Shown piece by piece: positions 32,507 to 41,600 of a stretch of DNA of 64,000 nucleotides. Position 1 is the stretch's first letter. Each line of letters begins with the position of its first letter. The notes under the pieces are model-generated. The model saw only the letters and a list, made by a program, of their open reading frames with translations. It did no database searches and was not told the DNA's origin. This stretch comes from Luteolibacter flavescens. GTDB lineage: Bacteria; Verrucomicrobiota; Verrucomicrobiia; Verrucomicrobiales; Akkermansiaceae. Location of the stretch: contig NZ_JAPDDS010000007.1 in assembly GCF_025950085.1 (NCBI RefSeq), positions 62,001-126,000 of the forward strand, written 5' to 3'. The position numbers were made by a program, and so were the translations under genes.

Positions 32507-33744
32507 AGGCGGACGTGCTGGTGCTCGGCGGGGGCAGTGCCGGCCTGGCCGCCGCGGTGACGGCGGCACGCGCGGGAGCCCGGGTTGTCCTCGTGGAGCG
32601 ACACGGCTTTGCCGGTGGCATGGGCACCGCTTCGCTGGTCCACACCTTTTGCGGTCTCTATCTGCTGAATGAGGAGACGCCGGTGATTGCGAATGCCGGC
32701 TTCCCCGCGGAGATCGCCGCTCGGATGCTGGCCGCCACGGGCGAAGGCGGACCGGTGAAAATGGGCCGCGTCTGGGTGCTGCGCCAGCATCCGGTGGAGT
32801 TTGTTAGAATCGCCGATGACCTCCTGCGCGAGAGCGGCGTGGAGGTGCTCTTCCATACGGAGGCCTTGTCCGTCGAGCGAGATGCCGGGGGCTGGAAGGC
32901 TGCGGTCATCTGCCGCGGACAACGCCGCGAGATCCACGCGCGGACCATCATCGATGCCTCGGGCGATGCCGTGCTAGCCGATCTGTTAGGCGCGCCGTCG
33001 GAGATGACGGAGTCTTCCCGGCTCCAGCGTCCCGCTTACGTCTTCGGTGTCCAGGGTGCGGCGGATGGCGAGCAGGGCCTCGCGCTCGCGGGCCGGATCG
33101 TCGATGGCATCCGGCGGGGATTGCTCTCGAAGGAAACGCTCGGCCTTCACTTCCGCGCCAGCGGCAGGGCGGGGGAAATCTTTGGTACCATCGATCTCAG
33201 CGGCGCGGAGGAAGGTGACTACGATCCACTGGATGCCGCCTGCCTTTCGCGCCTGGAAGTCGCCGGACGCAGCGTGGCCGCCGCCGCGGTGGAGTTTTTC
33301 AGGAAGGAAGCGGCAGGCTGGGAGAGTGCCTGCATCTCCCATTGGCCCGTGCGAGCCGGTGTCCGGGAGAGCCGCCGTTGGAAAGGACGGCACGTTCTCA
33401 CGGAAGCCGAGGTGCTCGGCGGCGTGCGGCACGAGGACGACATCGCGCTCGCGACTTGGCCGCTGGAATTCCGCGAGACGAACCGCGGGCCCAAGCTGCG
33501 CTACCCGCAAGATGACCGCGCGGCGGGCATCCCGCTGGGCTGCCTGATGCCGGAGTCGCTCGACGGGGTCTTCGTCGCCGGGCGCTGCATCTCCTGTGAT
33601 CACGGCGCGCAGGCGTCGGTGCGGGTCATGGGGACGTGCTTTGCCACGGGGCAGGCAGCCGGCTTGGCCGCAGCAATCACAGCAAGGGGCGATGCGGAGG
33701 ACTTGGCAAAGCGGATCCGCGAAGCATTTCCGTCGGTCATTTGA
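32503..33744 (+). CDS. FAD-dependent oxidoreductase
   Basis: 413 residues, GTG start overlapping the carrier-protein stop. The N-terminal Rossmann fold VLVLGGGSAGLAAAVTAARA carries GxGxxG (GGGSAG), followed by VVLVERHGFAGGMGTASLVH. TIIDASGDAVLADLLGAP and the C-terminal GVFVAGRCISCDHGAQASVR, with GTCFATGQAAGLAAA, fit the FAD_oxidored (PF12831) type. These enzymes usually dehydrogenate or reduce small or sugar-like substrates. Coupling to a carrier protein suggests a substrate tethered as a thioester, which is inference. Cys residues near the C-terminal motif could be redox-active. Confidence 0.9.
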   Translation: MKADVLVLGGGSAGLAAAVTAARAGARVVLVERHGFAGGMGTASLVHTFCGLYLLNEETPVIANAGFPAEIAARMLAATGEGGPVKMGRVWVLRQHPVEFVRIADDLLRESGVEVLFHTEALSVERDAGGWKAAVICRGQRREIHARTIIDASGDAVLADLLGAPSEMTESSRLQRPAYVFGVQGAADGEQGLALAGRIVDGIRRGLLSKETLGLHFRASGRAGEIFGTIDLSGAEEGDYDPLDAACLSRLEVAGRSVAAAAVEFFRKEAAGWESACISHWPVRAGVRESRRWKGRHVLTEAEVLGGVRHEDDIALATWPLEFRETNRGPKLRYPQDDRAAGIPLGCLMPESLDGVFVAGRCISCDHGAQASVRVMGTCFATGQAAGLAAAITARGDAEDLAKRIREAFPSVI

Positions 33745-33790
33745 TCACTCGGGCCTTTCCTGACGGGGCGTCCCGATTTCCACTGCTCGC

Positions 33791-36700
33791 ATGCAATGGC
33801 GCATCCGAGTGGATACCGGCGGAACTTTCACCGACGCTTGGGCCGTGGGCCCGGATGGCGGCGAGCGGCGGGCGAAGATCTTGTCCGATGGCACGCTGCG
33901 CTGCCGCCTTGTCGCGCAGGATGGCGAGTGGTGGCTCACCGACTCGGAGCTGTCGCTGTCCGACGGCACACTGGCCGGATGGTCCGGTGCGAGTGTCTCC
34001 GTGCTCGATAGCCGCGATGGAGCACGCAGGCTGAAGCTGGAGGGAAGTACGACAGATCTCGTAGCAGGCGGTATCCTCGAGCTGTCCTGCGGGGACGAGG
34101 CACCGGTGGCTGCGGCTCGGTTGCTCACCGGCACGCCCGCGGTCGTGCCCCTCCCACCGGTCGATTTCCGCGTGGCCACCACCCGCGGGACGAATGCCTT
34201 GTTAGAGAGAAAAGGCGCCCCGGTGCTCTTCATCGTCACGCGCGGATTTGGCGATCTGTTGGAGATTCGCGACCAACGGCGGGAGCTGCTTTTCTCGCTG
34301 GCCCAGCCGCAGCGCCGTCCGCTCGCCAGCGCTGTCTGCGAATGCGGAGGCCGACTCGATGCCTCGGGAAATGAAATCGAAGCACTCGACCCCGAGGAAA
34401 TCCGCGAGGCGGTCAAGGCAGCGCGGGCACAGGGTATCGCGACCGCTGCGGTGGCGCTGCTGCATTCGTGGGCAAACCCGGAGCATGAGCGTCGCATCGG
34501 AACCATGTTGCGTGAGGAGGGCTTCACCCACGTCTGCCTCTCGTCCGAGGTCGCTCCGATGATCCGCCTGCTACCCCGCGCGGAGACCGCCGTGACGGAC
34601 GCCTATCTCGCTCCGGTGATGGACCACTTCGTGCGGCGCGTGGCAGGACCGCTGGGTGCCGAGCCGTGGCTGATGACCAGCGCAGGTGGCCTTGTGCCCG
34701 CGAGCGATTTCCGGCCAAAGGACTCACTGCTTTCCGGGCCTGCGGGCGGCTTGGTCGGCGCGGCGGAGCTTGCGCGCCGGGCCGGATTTCCACGGGTGCT
34801 CACCTTTGACATGGGCGGGACGAGCACGGATGTGGCACGGATCGACGGCCCCTTCACGTGGCGGCAGGAGCAGGAGATCGGAGCAGCGCGTGTCTTCGCG
34901 CCTGCGTTGAAGATCGAGACGGTGGCAGCCGGTGGCGGCTCGATCTGCCAATGGAGGAATGGTCGTCTGGAGGTCGGTCCGGAGAGTGCGGGGGCGAATC
35001 CCGGGCCGGCCTGTTACGGGCGCGGCGGGCCGCTGACGCTCACGGACGTGAATCTCCTGCTCGGCCTGAAGGACCCGGCGAAGGCCGGCATTCCACTCGA
35101 TCGCGCAGCCGCCGAGCTGCGCCTGGATGAACTCCTCTCTGAATTGCGCGGCTCCGGAGAAACAATGGATGCTGATGGCCTTTTGGCAGGCCTGCGTGAC
35201 ATCGCGGTCGAGACCATGGCGGAGGCGATCCGCGGTGTCAGTGTTCGCGAGGGATGCGACCCGCAGGACTTCGCGCTGCTCGCCTTCGGTGGAGCGGGTC
35301 CGCAACATGCCTGCGCCGTGGCGGACCGTCTCGGTGTCTCGCGCGTGCTCATCCCCGCCGACGCAGGCCTGCTCAGTGCGTGGGGTCTCGAGCGCGCGCG
35401 ACGCCAGGAGCAGCGGGTGAAGCAGATACTGAAGCCGCTGGATCAGGTGCCGTCCCTGATGGAGGAATGGCACGCGCTCGCCGCCACGGTGTGCATTCCC
35501 GATGCGGATTTCCGCTGGATCGCGGATCTCAGGCTGGTCGGTCAGGACACCTTTCTCACGGTGGAGCCTGCAACTGCCGATTCATCCGCGGCCGAGATCA
35601 TCGGAGATTTCGAGGGCGAGTATCGCAAGCTCTATGGCTACCCGCCTCCTGCGGGCCGCCCGGTGGAATTGGTCGCGCTGCGCGTCGCGGCTGAAGAAAA
35701 GTCCGGTGAGTCTTCCGCCGAAACTTTCAGCGATGATCTCCAGCCGGGTCCGCTGCTCCTGCAGGATCGCTTTTCCACCTGTGCCATCCCGGCGGGGTGG
35801 GGGATGCGCCGTGGCGACCATGGCACGCTGCTGTTAGAGAAGTCGCATGGGGAAGATCTGCCATCCATCGGGCAGTCGCTTTCGTCCGCGGTATCGGCGG
35901 GACTTTTCCGCAGCCGCTTCGAGGGCATCGTGACCTCGATGGGGGAAATGCTGCGGCGCACCGCGCTCTCGACGAATGTGAAAGAGCGGCTGGACTACTC
36001 CTGCGCGCTGCTCGATGGCAGCGGTCATCTCGTCGCCAGCGCACCGCATGTGCCGGTTCATCTTGGCGCGCTCGGGGTCTGCGTGCGTGAAGTTCTCCGC
36101 GTGATCGATCCCGGCCCCGGCGACGTGGTCATCACGAATCATCCCGGCTTCGGCGGGTCCCACCTTCCGGATGTTACGCTCATCGCGCCGGTCTTTGACG
36201 CCGCGGGAGAAAGGATCGCCTTTGTCGCGAACCGCGCCCATCACGCGGAAATCGGCGGCAAGGCCCCCGGCTCGATGCCAGCCGATGCGCGTTGCCTGGC
36301 GGAAGAGGGTGTGGTGATCGCCCCGCGTTTCTTGGTGAAAGGAGGCGAGACTCGCTTCGATGAGATCGGGACTTTGCTTCGCGATGCACCGTGGCCATCC
36401 CGCCGCATCTCCGACAATCTCGCCGACCTTGAAGCGCAACTCGCATCGATCCATCACGGCGTCCGCTCGCTGGAAGATCTCGCATCCGCACACGCGGGCA
36501 ATGTCGTGCGGGATGAGCTGCGCGGTATCCTCGACCGCTCCGCCACACTGATGAGCGAGCGTTTGCAAGGTCTGTCGCTCGACCGGACCGTCACCTCGGC
36601 CTATGACGACGGCACCCCGCTGCAACTCCGCATCACGGCGGATAAAGGAAAGCTGGTGCTGGATTTCACCGGCACGGGCGACGTGCACCCTCGGAATCTG

Positions 36701-37414
36701 AATGCGACTCCCGCCATCGTTCGCAGCGCCGTTCTCTTCGCGCTACGCCTATGGCTTGGCGAGGACGTGCCGCTCAATGAAGGCCTGCTGGAGGCGGTGG
36801 AGACCATCATTCCCCGGGGCATCCTGTCACCGGACTTCGGCGATGATCCCGCGAAGGCTCCCGCGGTGGTCGGAGGAAATGTGGAAACCAGCCAGCGTCT
36901 CACGGAGCTGCTGCTGGAGGCTCTGGACCTGGCGGCGAATGGCCCGGGAACGATGAACAACTTCCTCTTTGGCGACGAGCGCTTCGGTTACTACGAAACT
37001 CTCGCGGGCGGCTCTGGCGCGGGGCCGGGGCATGTGGGGAATTCCGGTCGCCACGTCCACATGACGAATACCGCGATCACCGATCCCGAGGTGATGGAGC
37101 ACCGCTTTCCCGTCCGCCTGTGGCGTTACGAGGTGCGCCGGGATTCCGGAGGCCACGGAAAAAATCGCGGTGGCGACGGCGTGATCCGCGAGGTCCAGTT
37201 TCTTAAGCCGCTGGTGATTTCCTTCCTCACCGAGCGCCGGGTGGCTGGCCCGCGGGGGATCCATGGCGGCTCGGACGGCTCGCCCGGCAGCCAGGTGCGG
37301 ATCCATCCGGACGGGTCGCGGGAAAGCCTGCCGGGTGCCGTGACCTATCAGGCTGCTGCGGGGGAACGCGTGGTTATCGAGACGCCCGGTGGCGGCGGAT
37401 TCGGGGAAGCATAG
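33791..37414 (+). CDS. Fused hydantoinase/5-oxoprolinase (HyuA-HyuB)
   Basis: 1207 residues. HyuA-like half (~1-690): RVDTGGTFTDAWAV phosphate-binding start, TTRGTNALLERKGAPVLFIV, LMTSAGGLVPASDF and LTFDMGGTSTDVARIDG of the ASKHA fold. HyuB-like half (~700-1205): FRSRFEGIVTSMGEMLRRTA, then DVVITNHPGFGGSHLPDVTL, and the end segment GAVTYQAAAGERVVIETPGG. The single-chain fusion resembles the 5-oxoprolinase that opens 5-oxoproline with ATP to glutamate; hydantoin substrates are possible. The start is the ATG at 33791, 46 bp after the oxidoreductase. Confidence 0.93.
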   Translation: MQWRIRVDTGGTFTDAWAVGPDGGERRAKILSDGTLRCRLVAQDGEWWLTDSELSLSDGTLAGWSGASVSVLDSRDGARRLKLEGSTTDLVAGGILELSCGDEAPVAAARLLTGTPAVVPLPPVDFRVATTRGTNALLERKGAPVLFIVTRGFGDLLEIRDQRRELLFSLAQPQRRPLASAVCECGGRLDASGNEIEALDPEEIREAVKAARAQGIATAAVALLHSWANPEHERRIGTMLREEGFTHVCLSSEVAPMIRLLPRAETAVTDAYLAPVMDHFVRRVAGPLGAEPWLMTSAGGLVPASDFRPKDSLLSGPAGGLVGAAELARRAGFPRVLTFDMGGTSTDVARIDGPFTWRQEQEIGAARVFAPALKIETVAAGGGSICQWRNGRLEVGPESAGANPGPACYGRGGPLTLTDVNLLLGLKDPAKAGIPLDRAAAELRLDELLSELRGSGETMDADGLLAGLRDIAVETMAEAIRGVSVREGCDPQDFALLAFGGAGPQHACAVADRLGVSRVLIPADAGLLSAWGLERARRQEQRVKQILKPLDQVPSLMEEWHALAATVCIPDADFRWIADLRLVGQDTFLTVEPATADSSAAEIIGDFEGEYRKLYGYPPPAGRPVELVALRVAAEEKSGESSAETFSDDLQPGPLLLQDRFSTCAIPAGWGMRRGDHGTLLLEKSHGEDLPSIGQSLSSAVSAGLFRSRFEGIVTSMGEMLRRTALSTNVKERLDYSCALLDGSGHLVASAPHVPVHLGALGVCVREVLRVIDPGPGDVVITNHPGFGGSHLPDVTLIAPVFDAAGERIAFVANRAHHAEIGGKAPGSMPADARCLAEEGVVIAPRFLVKGGETRFDEIGTLLRDAPWPSRRISDNLADLEAQLASIHHGVRSLEDLASAHAGNVVRDELRGILDRSATLMSERLQGLSLDRTVTSAYDDGTPLQLRITADKGKLVLDFTGTGDVHPRNLNATPAIVRSAVLFALRLWLGEDVPLNEGLLEAVETIIPRGILSPDFGDDPAKAPAVVGGNVETSQRLTELLLEALDLAANGPGTMNNFLFGDERFGYYETLAGGSGAGPGHVGNSGRHVHMTNTAITDPEVMEHRFPVRLWRYEVRRDSGGHGKNRGGDGVIREVQFLKPLVISFLTERRVAGPRGIHGGSDGSPGSQVRIHPDGSRESLPGAVTYQAAAGERVVIETPGGGGFGEA

Positions 37415-37428
37415 CCCGGAAAGGATTC

Positions 37429-37462
37429 GCGGCGGCATCGGCCCCCCAGCCGATGCCGCCGC
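37429..37462 (+). terminator. Long hairpin after the oxoprolinase gene
   Basis: GCGGCGGCATCGGC (37429-37442) pairs perfectly with GCCGATGCCGCCGC (37449-37462): 14 bp with a 6-base CCCCCA loop, 15 bases after the stop. There is no clear T-run behind it, so it may act as a rho-independent-like stop for read-through or as a 3' stabiliser. Confidence 0.65.
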
Positions 37463-37968
37463 GTTCTGTCCCACCGGATTGCCACCACCAGCCATTGGAA
37501 GCCTCCACTATAGGCCTCACCCGGGAAGCAATCCGGAAGTATTCACCCAACTATCTTACTATACTATCACACACACAAATCATCCTGGAGACTGCCGGAG
37601 GTCCCCCCGGAACTCCGGAAGACCGGAATTCCAAATTCTCCAACAGTCGAGGATTGGAACGAAGCGACCCGATGGGCCCCTCGATGTAGTCGCTCACCTG
37701 GCGACTGCCGTCACCTCTCTCCGGGCTGTTCCAAGCTTTCACACTGCCAGAGGAAGTCCGGCGGGCGGATGCAAGAGCTGTCGGGGAGTGGGGCAAGCAG
37801 CGCTTCATGAGACTGCCCCAGCTTTGTCCGTTTTTCCCCTTTATCAACCACCCGTGATAACCAATTTCTTATCGGTGGATAACAGTATGAAGTGCAACAA
37901 GCCCATCTTGCAACATTTTCAGTTGCTAAATGCCATGCAAGATTTGCAAATGTTGATCTTCAGCCGAT
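37463..37968. other. Non-coding interval before polA
   Basis: No convincing reading frame. Frames that cross it are out of family and lack a start with a plausible ribosome site. It contains AT-richer sequence near 37550-37580 (ACTATCTTACTATACTATCA) and from 37840 on. Four overlapping or neighbouring TTATC nonamers sit at 37841-37849, 37852-37860 (minus), 37869-37877 and 37874-37882 (minus). The last, TTATCCACC, differs by one base from the E. coli DnaA-box consensus. An imperfect inverted repeat CAACATTT (37911-37918)/AAATGTTG (37948-37955) adjoins the polA stop. Confidence 0.5.
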
Positions 37969-40743
37969 TTAGTGAGCTGCGAGCCAGTTGGGACCTGTGC
38001 CGTGCTCCACAAGAATCGGTACGTCACCCGGTAATGGCAACGCGGTTTCCATTTCGTGAAGCAGCTTTGGAACCAACTTTTCCTGCTCTTTGACAGAAAG
38101 GTCAAAGACAAGTTCGTCGTGGACTTGTAACAACATCGCCGTCTCGTGAGATCCTTCACGTAGCAAGGAATCGATGCGGATCATGGCCAGTTTGATCATG
38201 TCTGCGGCGGTTCCTTGGATTGGCGTATTGATCGCCGCACGCTCGGCATTTCCGCGGATGGTCTGGTTCGCCGACGTGAGGTCGGGGAAGTAGCGCCGGC
38301 GTCCGCTGAGGGTCTCGACGTAGCCCTTTTCCCGTGCCTCGGTGATGGTGCGATCCATGAACTCCTTGATCGCGGGGTACTCCTTGAAATAGTTGTTGAT
38401 GATGTCTGCCGCCTCACCGCGGGGGATGCCCAGCCGCTGGCTCAGGCCGAAGGCGGAGATGCCATAGATGATGCCGAAGTTCACCATCTTCGCGCCGCTG
38501 CGTTGCTCGCGGGTGACGTCGCTTTCGACCACGCCCCACACCTTCGCCGCGGTGGCGGTGTGGATGTCGCGGTTCTCGCGGAAGGCCTCGATCATCGAGG
38601 TGTCATTCGCCAGTGCGGCCATCACGCGGAGTTCGATCTGCGAGTAGTCGCAGGAAAGCAGCGTGAAGCCCTCGCGCGGGACGAAGGCCTTGCGGATCTG
38701 CCGGCCGAGCGCGGAGCGGATGGGGATGTTCTGGAGATTCGGGTCCGTGGAGGCGAGGCGCCCGGTGGCGGCGACGAGCTGGTGGAACTGTGTGTGGATC
38801 CGCCCGGTCTTTGGCACGATGTGGCCTGGCAGCGCGTCGAGGTAGGTGCCCTTCAGCTTCGTCGCCTCGCGGTATTCCAGGATCTCGTCGATGATCGGGT
38901 GCTTGCCCGCCAGCGACGTGAGCGTGGCCTCGTCGGTCTTGAATTGGCCGGTCTTGGTCTTCTTCGCCTTGTCCGCGAGGCCCAGGTCATTGAAGAGAAT
39001 CTCCCCGAGTTGCTTCGGCGAGTTCAGGTTGAAGGGCTTGCCCGCGTGCGTGGCGATCGTGCGTGAAAGCTCGTCGATCCTTTGCTGGAGCTGGCTGCCG
39101 ATCTCCACGAGTGCTCCGGGATCGATCGCGATGCCTTCCATTTCCATCCGGACCAGCACCGGCAGCAGCGGACACTCGATCTCGCGGAAGACGTGCTCCT
39201 GCCCGTCTAACAGAGGCGCAAGCTTCCCCGCGATCTGCCAGGTCACGTCCGCATCCTCCGCGGCGTATTCCGCCAGCGTGGCCAGCGGGATCGCGGCGAT
39301 ATCCAGCTCCTTCGAGGCCTTCTTCGTCTCCGCGAATGCAAAGAGATCATCGCTTGCCCCGGCCGCAGGCGCGGCGCTGGCGATGTCCGCGAGCTTCACC
39401 GGCGTGTAGCCCAGCATGGTCTCGCTCACATAGTCCATCGTGTGGCGCTGGTCCGGGAAGACGAGGCCATGGGCGAGCATGGTGTCGAAGATCGGCCCGC
39501 CCACCTCGACGCCGTGCTGGTGTAGCACGGACAGATCGTATTTGAGATTGTGGCCGATCTTCGTCGCGGAGGACGACAGGGCCTTCGTCAGCTCTGGCAG
39601 CAGGGCTTCCGAGTAGGGCAGATACCATCCCTCGTGATCGTGCCATGAGAAGGCGACGCCGAGCAGCTTCGCCTCGAAACGGTCGAGCGAGGTGGTCTCG
39701 ATGTCGAAGCAGAAGCGCTCCTGTTTCGAGAGCTGCTCGAAAAGCTCCGCCTGTTTCTCCGGGCTATCGGCGAGATGGTAGGTGTGCGGCACCTCGCCGA
39801 TGGTCTTGAGATGCGCGAAGACGGGCGCGGCTGCCTGCTCCGCCGACTCGGTCGTGGTCTCGGAAGAGCTTCCCGTGTCGCCAAAAAGCCGCTTAGTGAG
39901 CGAGCGGAATTCGAACTCGGTGAAGAGTGCCTTCACCGCTTCATCATCGCGTGGCGAAAGCGCGAGATCTGCCCACGTCACCTCGATGGGCGCATCGATG
40001 ATGATGGTGGCGAGATCCTTCGAAAGCAGTGCCTGCTCGGAGAAGGTCGTCAGGTTTTCCTTCTGCTTGCCCTTCAGCGAGGCGAGATTCTGGAGCAGGT
40101 TTTCCACCGAGCCGAAGTCGGCGATGAGCTTCTGCGCGGTCTTCGGGCCGATGCCGGGCACGCCGGGGATATTGTCCACTGCATCGCCCATCAGGCCCAG
40201 CAGGTCGATGATCTGGTGCGGGTCCTTCACGCCCCAGATTTCCGGGAGCTTCTCGACGCTGATCACCTCGTGCTCGGCACCCTTTTTCCCGGGCTTCCAC
40301 ATGAAGGTGCGCTCGTCGAGGAGCTGGGCGAAGTCCTTGTCCGGCGTGACCATGTAGGTCTCGATGCCCTCGGCCGATGCCCGCTTGGCCAGCGTGCCGA
40401 TCAGGTCGTCCGCCTCGTAGCCATCGATTTCCAGCAGCGGCAGGTGAAAGGCGCGGCACAGGCGCTTCACGTTCGGGATGGCAGCGGCGAGTTCCTCGGG
40501 CATTTCGTCGCGCTGGGCCTTGTAGGCGGGGAATTTCTCGTGGCGCGGGGTGGGCGCGGAGGTGTCCCAGGCGACTCCCAGGTGGGTCGGCTTTTCCTTT
40601 TCCAGGATTGTCAGCAGGGTATTGATGAATCCGTAGAGCGCCGAGGTATTGACACCCTTGGAGTTACGGATGGGGTTCTGGATGAAGGCGAAGTGCGCGC
40701 GATAGACGAGCGCCATCCCATCCAGCAGGAAAAGTCGCGACAT
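37969..40743 (-). CDS. polA: DNA polymerase I
   Basis: 924 residues, E. coli-like length. Okazaki-fragment processing and repair. The 5'-nuclease domain (~1-290) has FLLDGMALVYRAHFAF, YEADDLIGTLAKRA and GLMGDAVDNIPGVPGIGPKT. The 3'-5' exonuclease domain (~320-510) retains DEDD residues: Asp and Glu in FDIETTSLD, IGHNLKYDLS and YAAEDADVT, so proofreading should be active. The polymerase domain (~520-924) has TGRLASTDPNLQNIPIRSAL, SCDYSQIELRVMA (catalytic Asp), RSGAKMVNFGIIYG and LQVHDELVF (second catalytic Asp). The gene stands alone with its own upstream region shared divergently with the proline-rich gene. Confidence 0.98.
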   Translation of the reverse strand: MSRLFLLDGMALVYRAHFAFIQNPIRNSKGVNTSALYGFINTLLTILEKEKPTHLGVAWDTSAPTPRHEKFPAYKAQRDEMPEELAAAIPNVKRLCRAFHLPLLEIDGYEADDLIGTLAKRASAEGIETYMVTPDKDFAQLLDERTFMWKPGKKGAEHEVISVEKLPEIWGVKDPHQIIDLLGLMGDAVDNIPGVPGIGPKTAQKLIADFGSVENLLQNLASLKGKQKENLTTFSEQALLSKDLATIIIDAPIEVTWADLALSPRDDEAVKALFTEFEFRSLTKRLFGDTGSSSETTTESAEQAAAPVFAHLKTIGEVPHTYHLADSPEKQAELFEQLSKQERFCFDIETTSLDRFEAKLLGVAFSWHDHEGWYLPYSEALLPELTKALSSSATKIGHNLKYDLSVLHQHGVEVGGPIFDTMLAHGLVFPDQRHTMDYVSETMLGYTPVKLADIASAAPAAGASDDLFAFAETKKASKELDIAAIPLATLAEYAAEDADVTWQIAGKLAPLLDGQEHVFREIECPLLPVLVRMEMEGIAIDPGALVEIGSQLQQRIDELSRTIATHAGKPFNLNSPKQLGEILFNDLGLADKAKKTKTGQFKTDEATLTSLAGKHPIIDEILEYREATKLKGTYLDALPGHIVPKTGRIHTQFHQLVAATGRLASTDPNLQNIPIRSALGRQIRKAFVPREGFTLLSCDYSQIELRVMAALANDTSMIEAFRENRDIHTATAAKVWGVVESDVTREQRSGAKMVNFGIIYGISAFGLSQRLGIPRGEAADIINNYFKEYPAIKEFMDRTITEAREKGYVETLSGRRRYFPDLTSANQTIRGNAERAAINTPIQGTAADMIKLAMIRIDSLLREGSHETAMLLQVHDELVFDLSVKEQEKLVPKLLHEMETALPLPGDVPILVEHGTGPNWLAAH

Positions 40744-40877
40744 GGGCGGAGGCTAGGGGGCCTCGCGGTGGGCCGGAAGCGCAAAGGGAGACGCGGGCGG
40801 AGTGGAAATCGATCCGCGGCGTGAACGGTGAAATTTCTCGTCAAAAGGGGGCTCGAATCCTACGTATCCGCAGTCAC

Positions 40878-41498
40878 ATGAACGTTGTTTTCCCGATCTT
40901 TTGTGTCTTGGCAGCCGGTGCCGCGGGCTACTTTCTGGAGCCGACGCTGCGCCCGACGCTGACCGGTAAGACGACCTACGCGATCGTGAAGCTGGAGCAG
41001 CCCGACGAGGAAGAGGCTCCGGATCAGCAGGATACCCCACCGGCTCCCGCGCCGAAGGTCGATCCGGCTCCGAAGCCGGAGCCTGCCCCCGCGCCAAAAC
41101 CGGAGCCCGATCCCGAACCAGCACCGGCTCCCGAGCCTGCCCCGGAGCCTGCGCCTACCATCATCCCGGCACCTGAGCCGCCAGCCCCGATGCCGGAGCC
41201 TGCAGCTCCGGTCACGCCACCTGCCACCGCGGGTGGGGGCGCTGCTTCCGGTGACATCGTCAAGCTGATGCAGGATAGCATCAAGGATGGCGACGTGAAG
41301 GAATTCACCTTCGAGCAAGTGCTCGGCTGGAAAGCCGGCGAGGAGGAGGAAGTGGACGGCACCAAGTACCAGACCGGACAGGCCGCCTACAAGGCCGAGA
41401 CCATCTTCGGCGTGAAGACCATCCAAGCCAAGGCCCTGATCAAGGATGGCAGGGTCGTCAAATGGATCTGGCCGAACAGCGGCATGGAGATCAAATGA
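40878..41498 (+). CDS. Anchored proline-rich protein with C-terminal domain
   Basis: 206 residues from the ATG at 40878. N-terminal hydrophobic segment (FPIFCVLAAGAAGYFLEP) then a long Pro/Glu/Ala/Lys stretch (residues ~50-118) made of PAPKPEPAP-type units, like the rigid spacers of TonB and similar periplasm-spanning proteins. A compact C-terminal domain (~125-206) contains IVKLMQDSIKDGDVKEFTFE and GVKTIQAKALIKDGRVVKWI. I recognise no family for that domain, and no TonB-type ending is visible. Divergent from polA. Strong hairpin terminator follows. Confidence 0.75.
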   Translation: MNVVFPIFCVLAAGAAGYFLEPTLRPTLTGKTTYAIVKLEQPDEEEAPDQQDTPPAPAPKVDPAPKPEPAPAPKPEPDPEPAPAPEPAPEPAPTIIPAPEPPAPMPEPAAPVTPPATAGGGAASGDIVKLMQDSIKDGDVKEFTFEQVLGWKAGEEEEVDGTKYQTGQAAYKAETIFGVKTIQAKALIKDGRVVKWIWPNSGMEIK

Positions 41499-41540
41499 GG
41501 CACCCGCGCCTCCGGCACGCTTCACGCGAACTTTGAACAA

Positions 41541-41568
41541 AAACGGCGGCCATCAGGCCGCCGTTTTT
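41541..41568. terminator. Bidirectional intrinsic terminator
   Basis: AAACGGCGGCC (41541-41551) pairs with GGCCGCCGTTT (41556-41566) around an ATCA loop, with T-runs on both strands (TTTTT to 41568; the AAA on the left gives TTT on the minus strand). It serves the convergent proline-rich protein gene and the M32 carboxypeptidase gene. Confidence 0.92.
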
Positions 41569-41600
41569 CTTGGGTAGATCGAGGCGATTCGCCGCGGGCA

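Noticed and set aside
37389-38093. A 234-codon plus-strand frame through the gap before polA
   Set aside because: It starts inside the oxoprolinase gene out of frame, has no family resemblance and overlaps polA antisense.
40840-40875. A GGCTCGAATCC string resembling a tRNA T-arm
   Set aside because: No 5-bp T-stem, no acceptor stem or anticodon arm can be drawn around it; it is part of the divergent polA leader.
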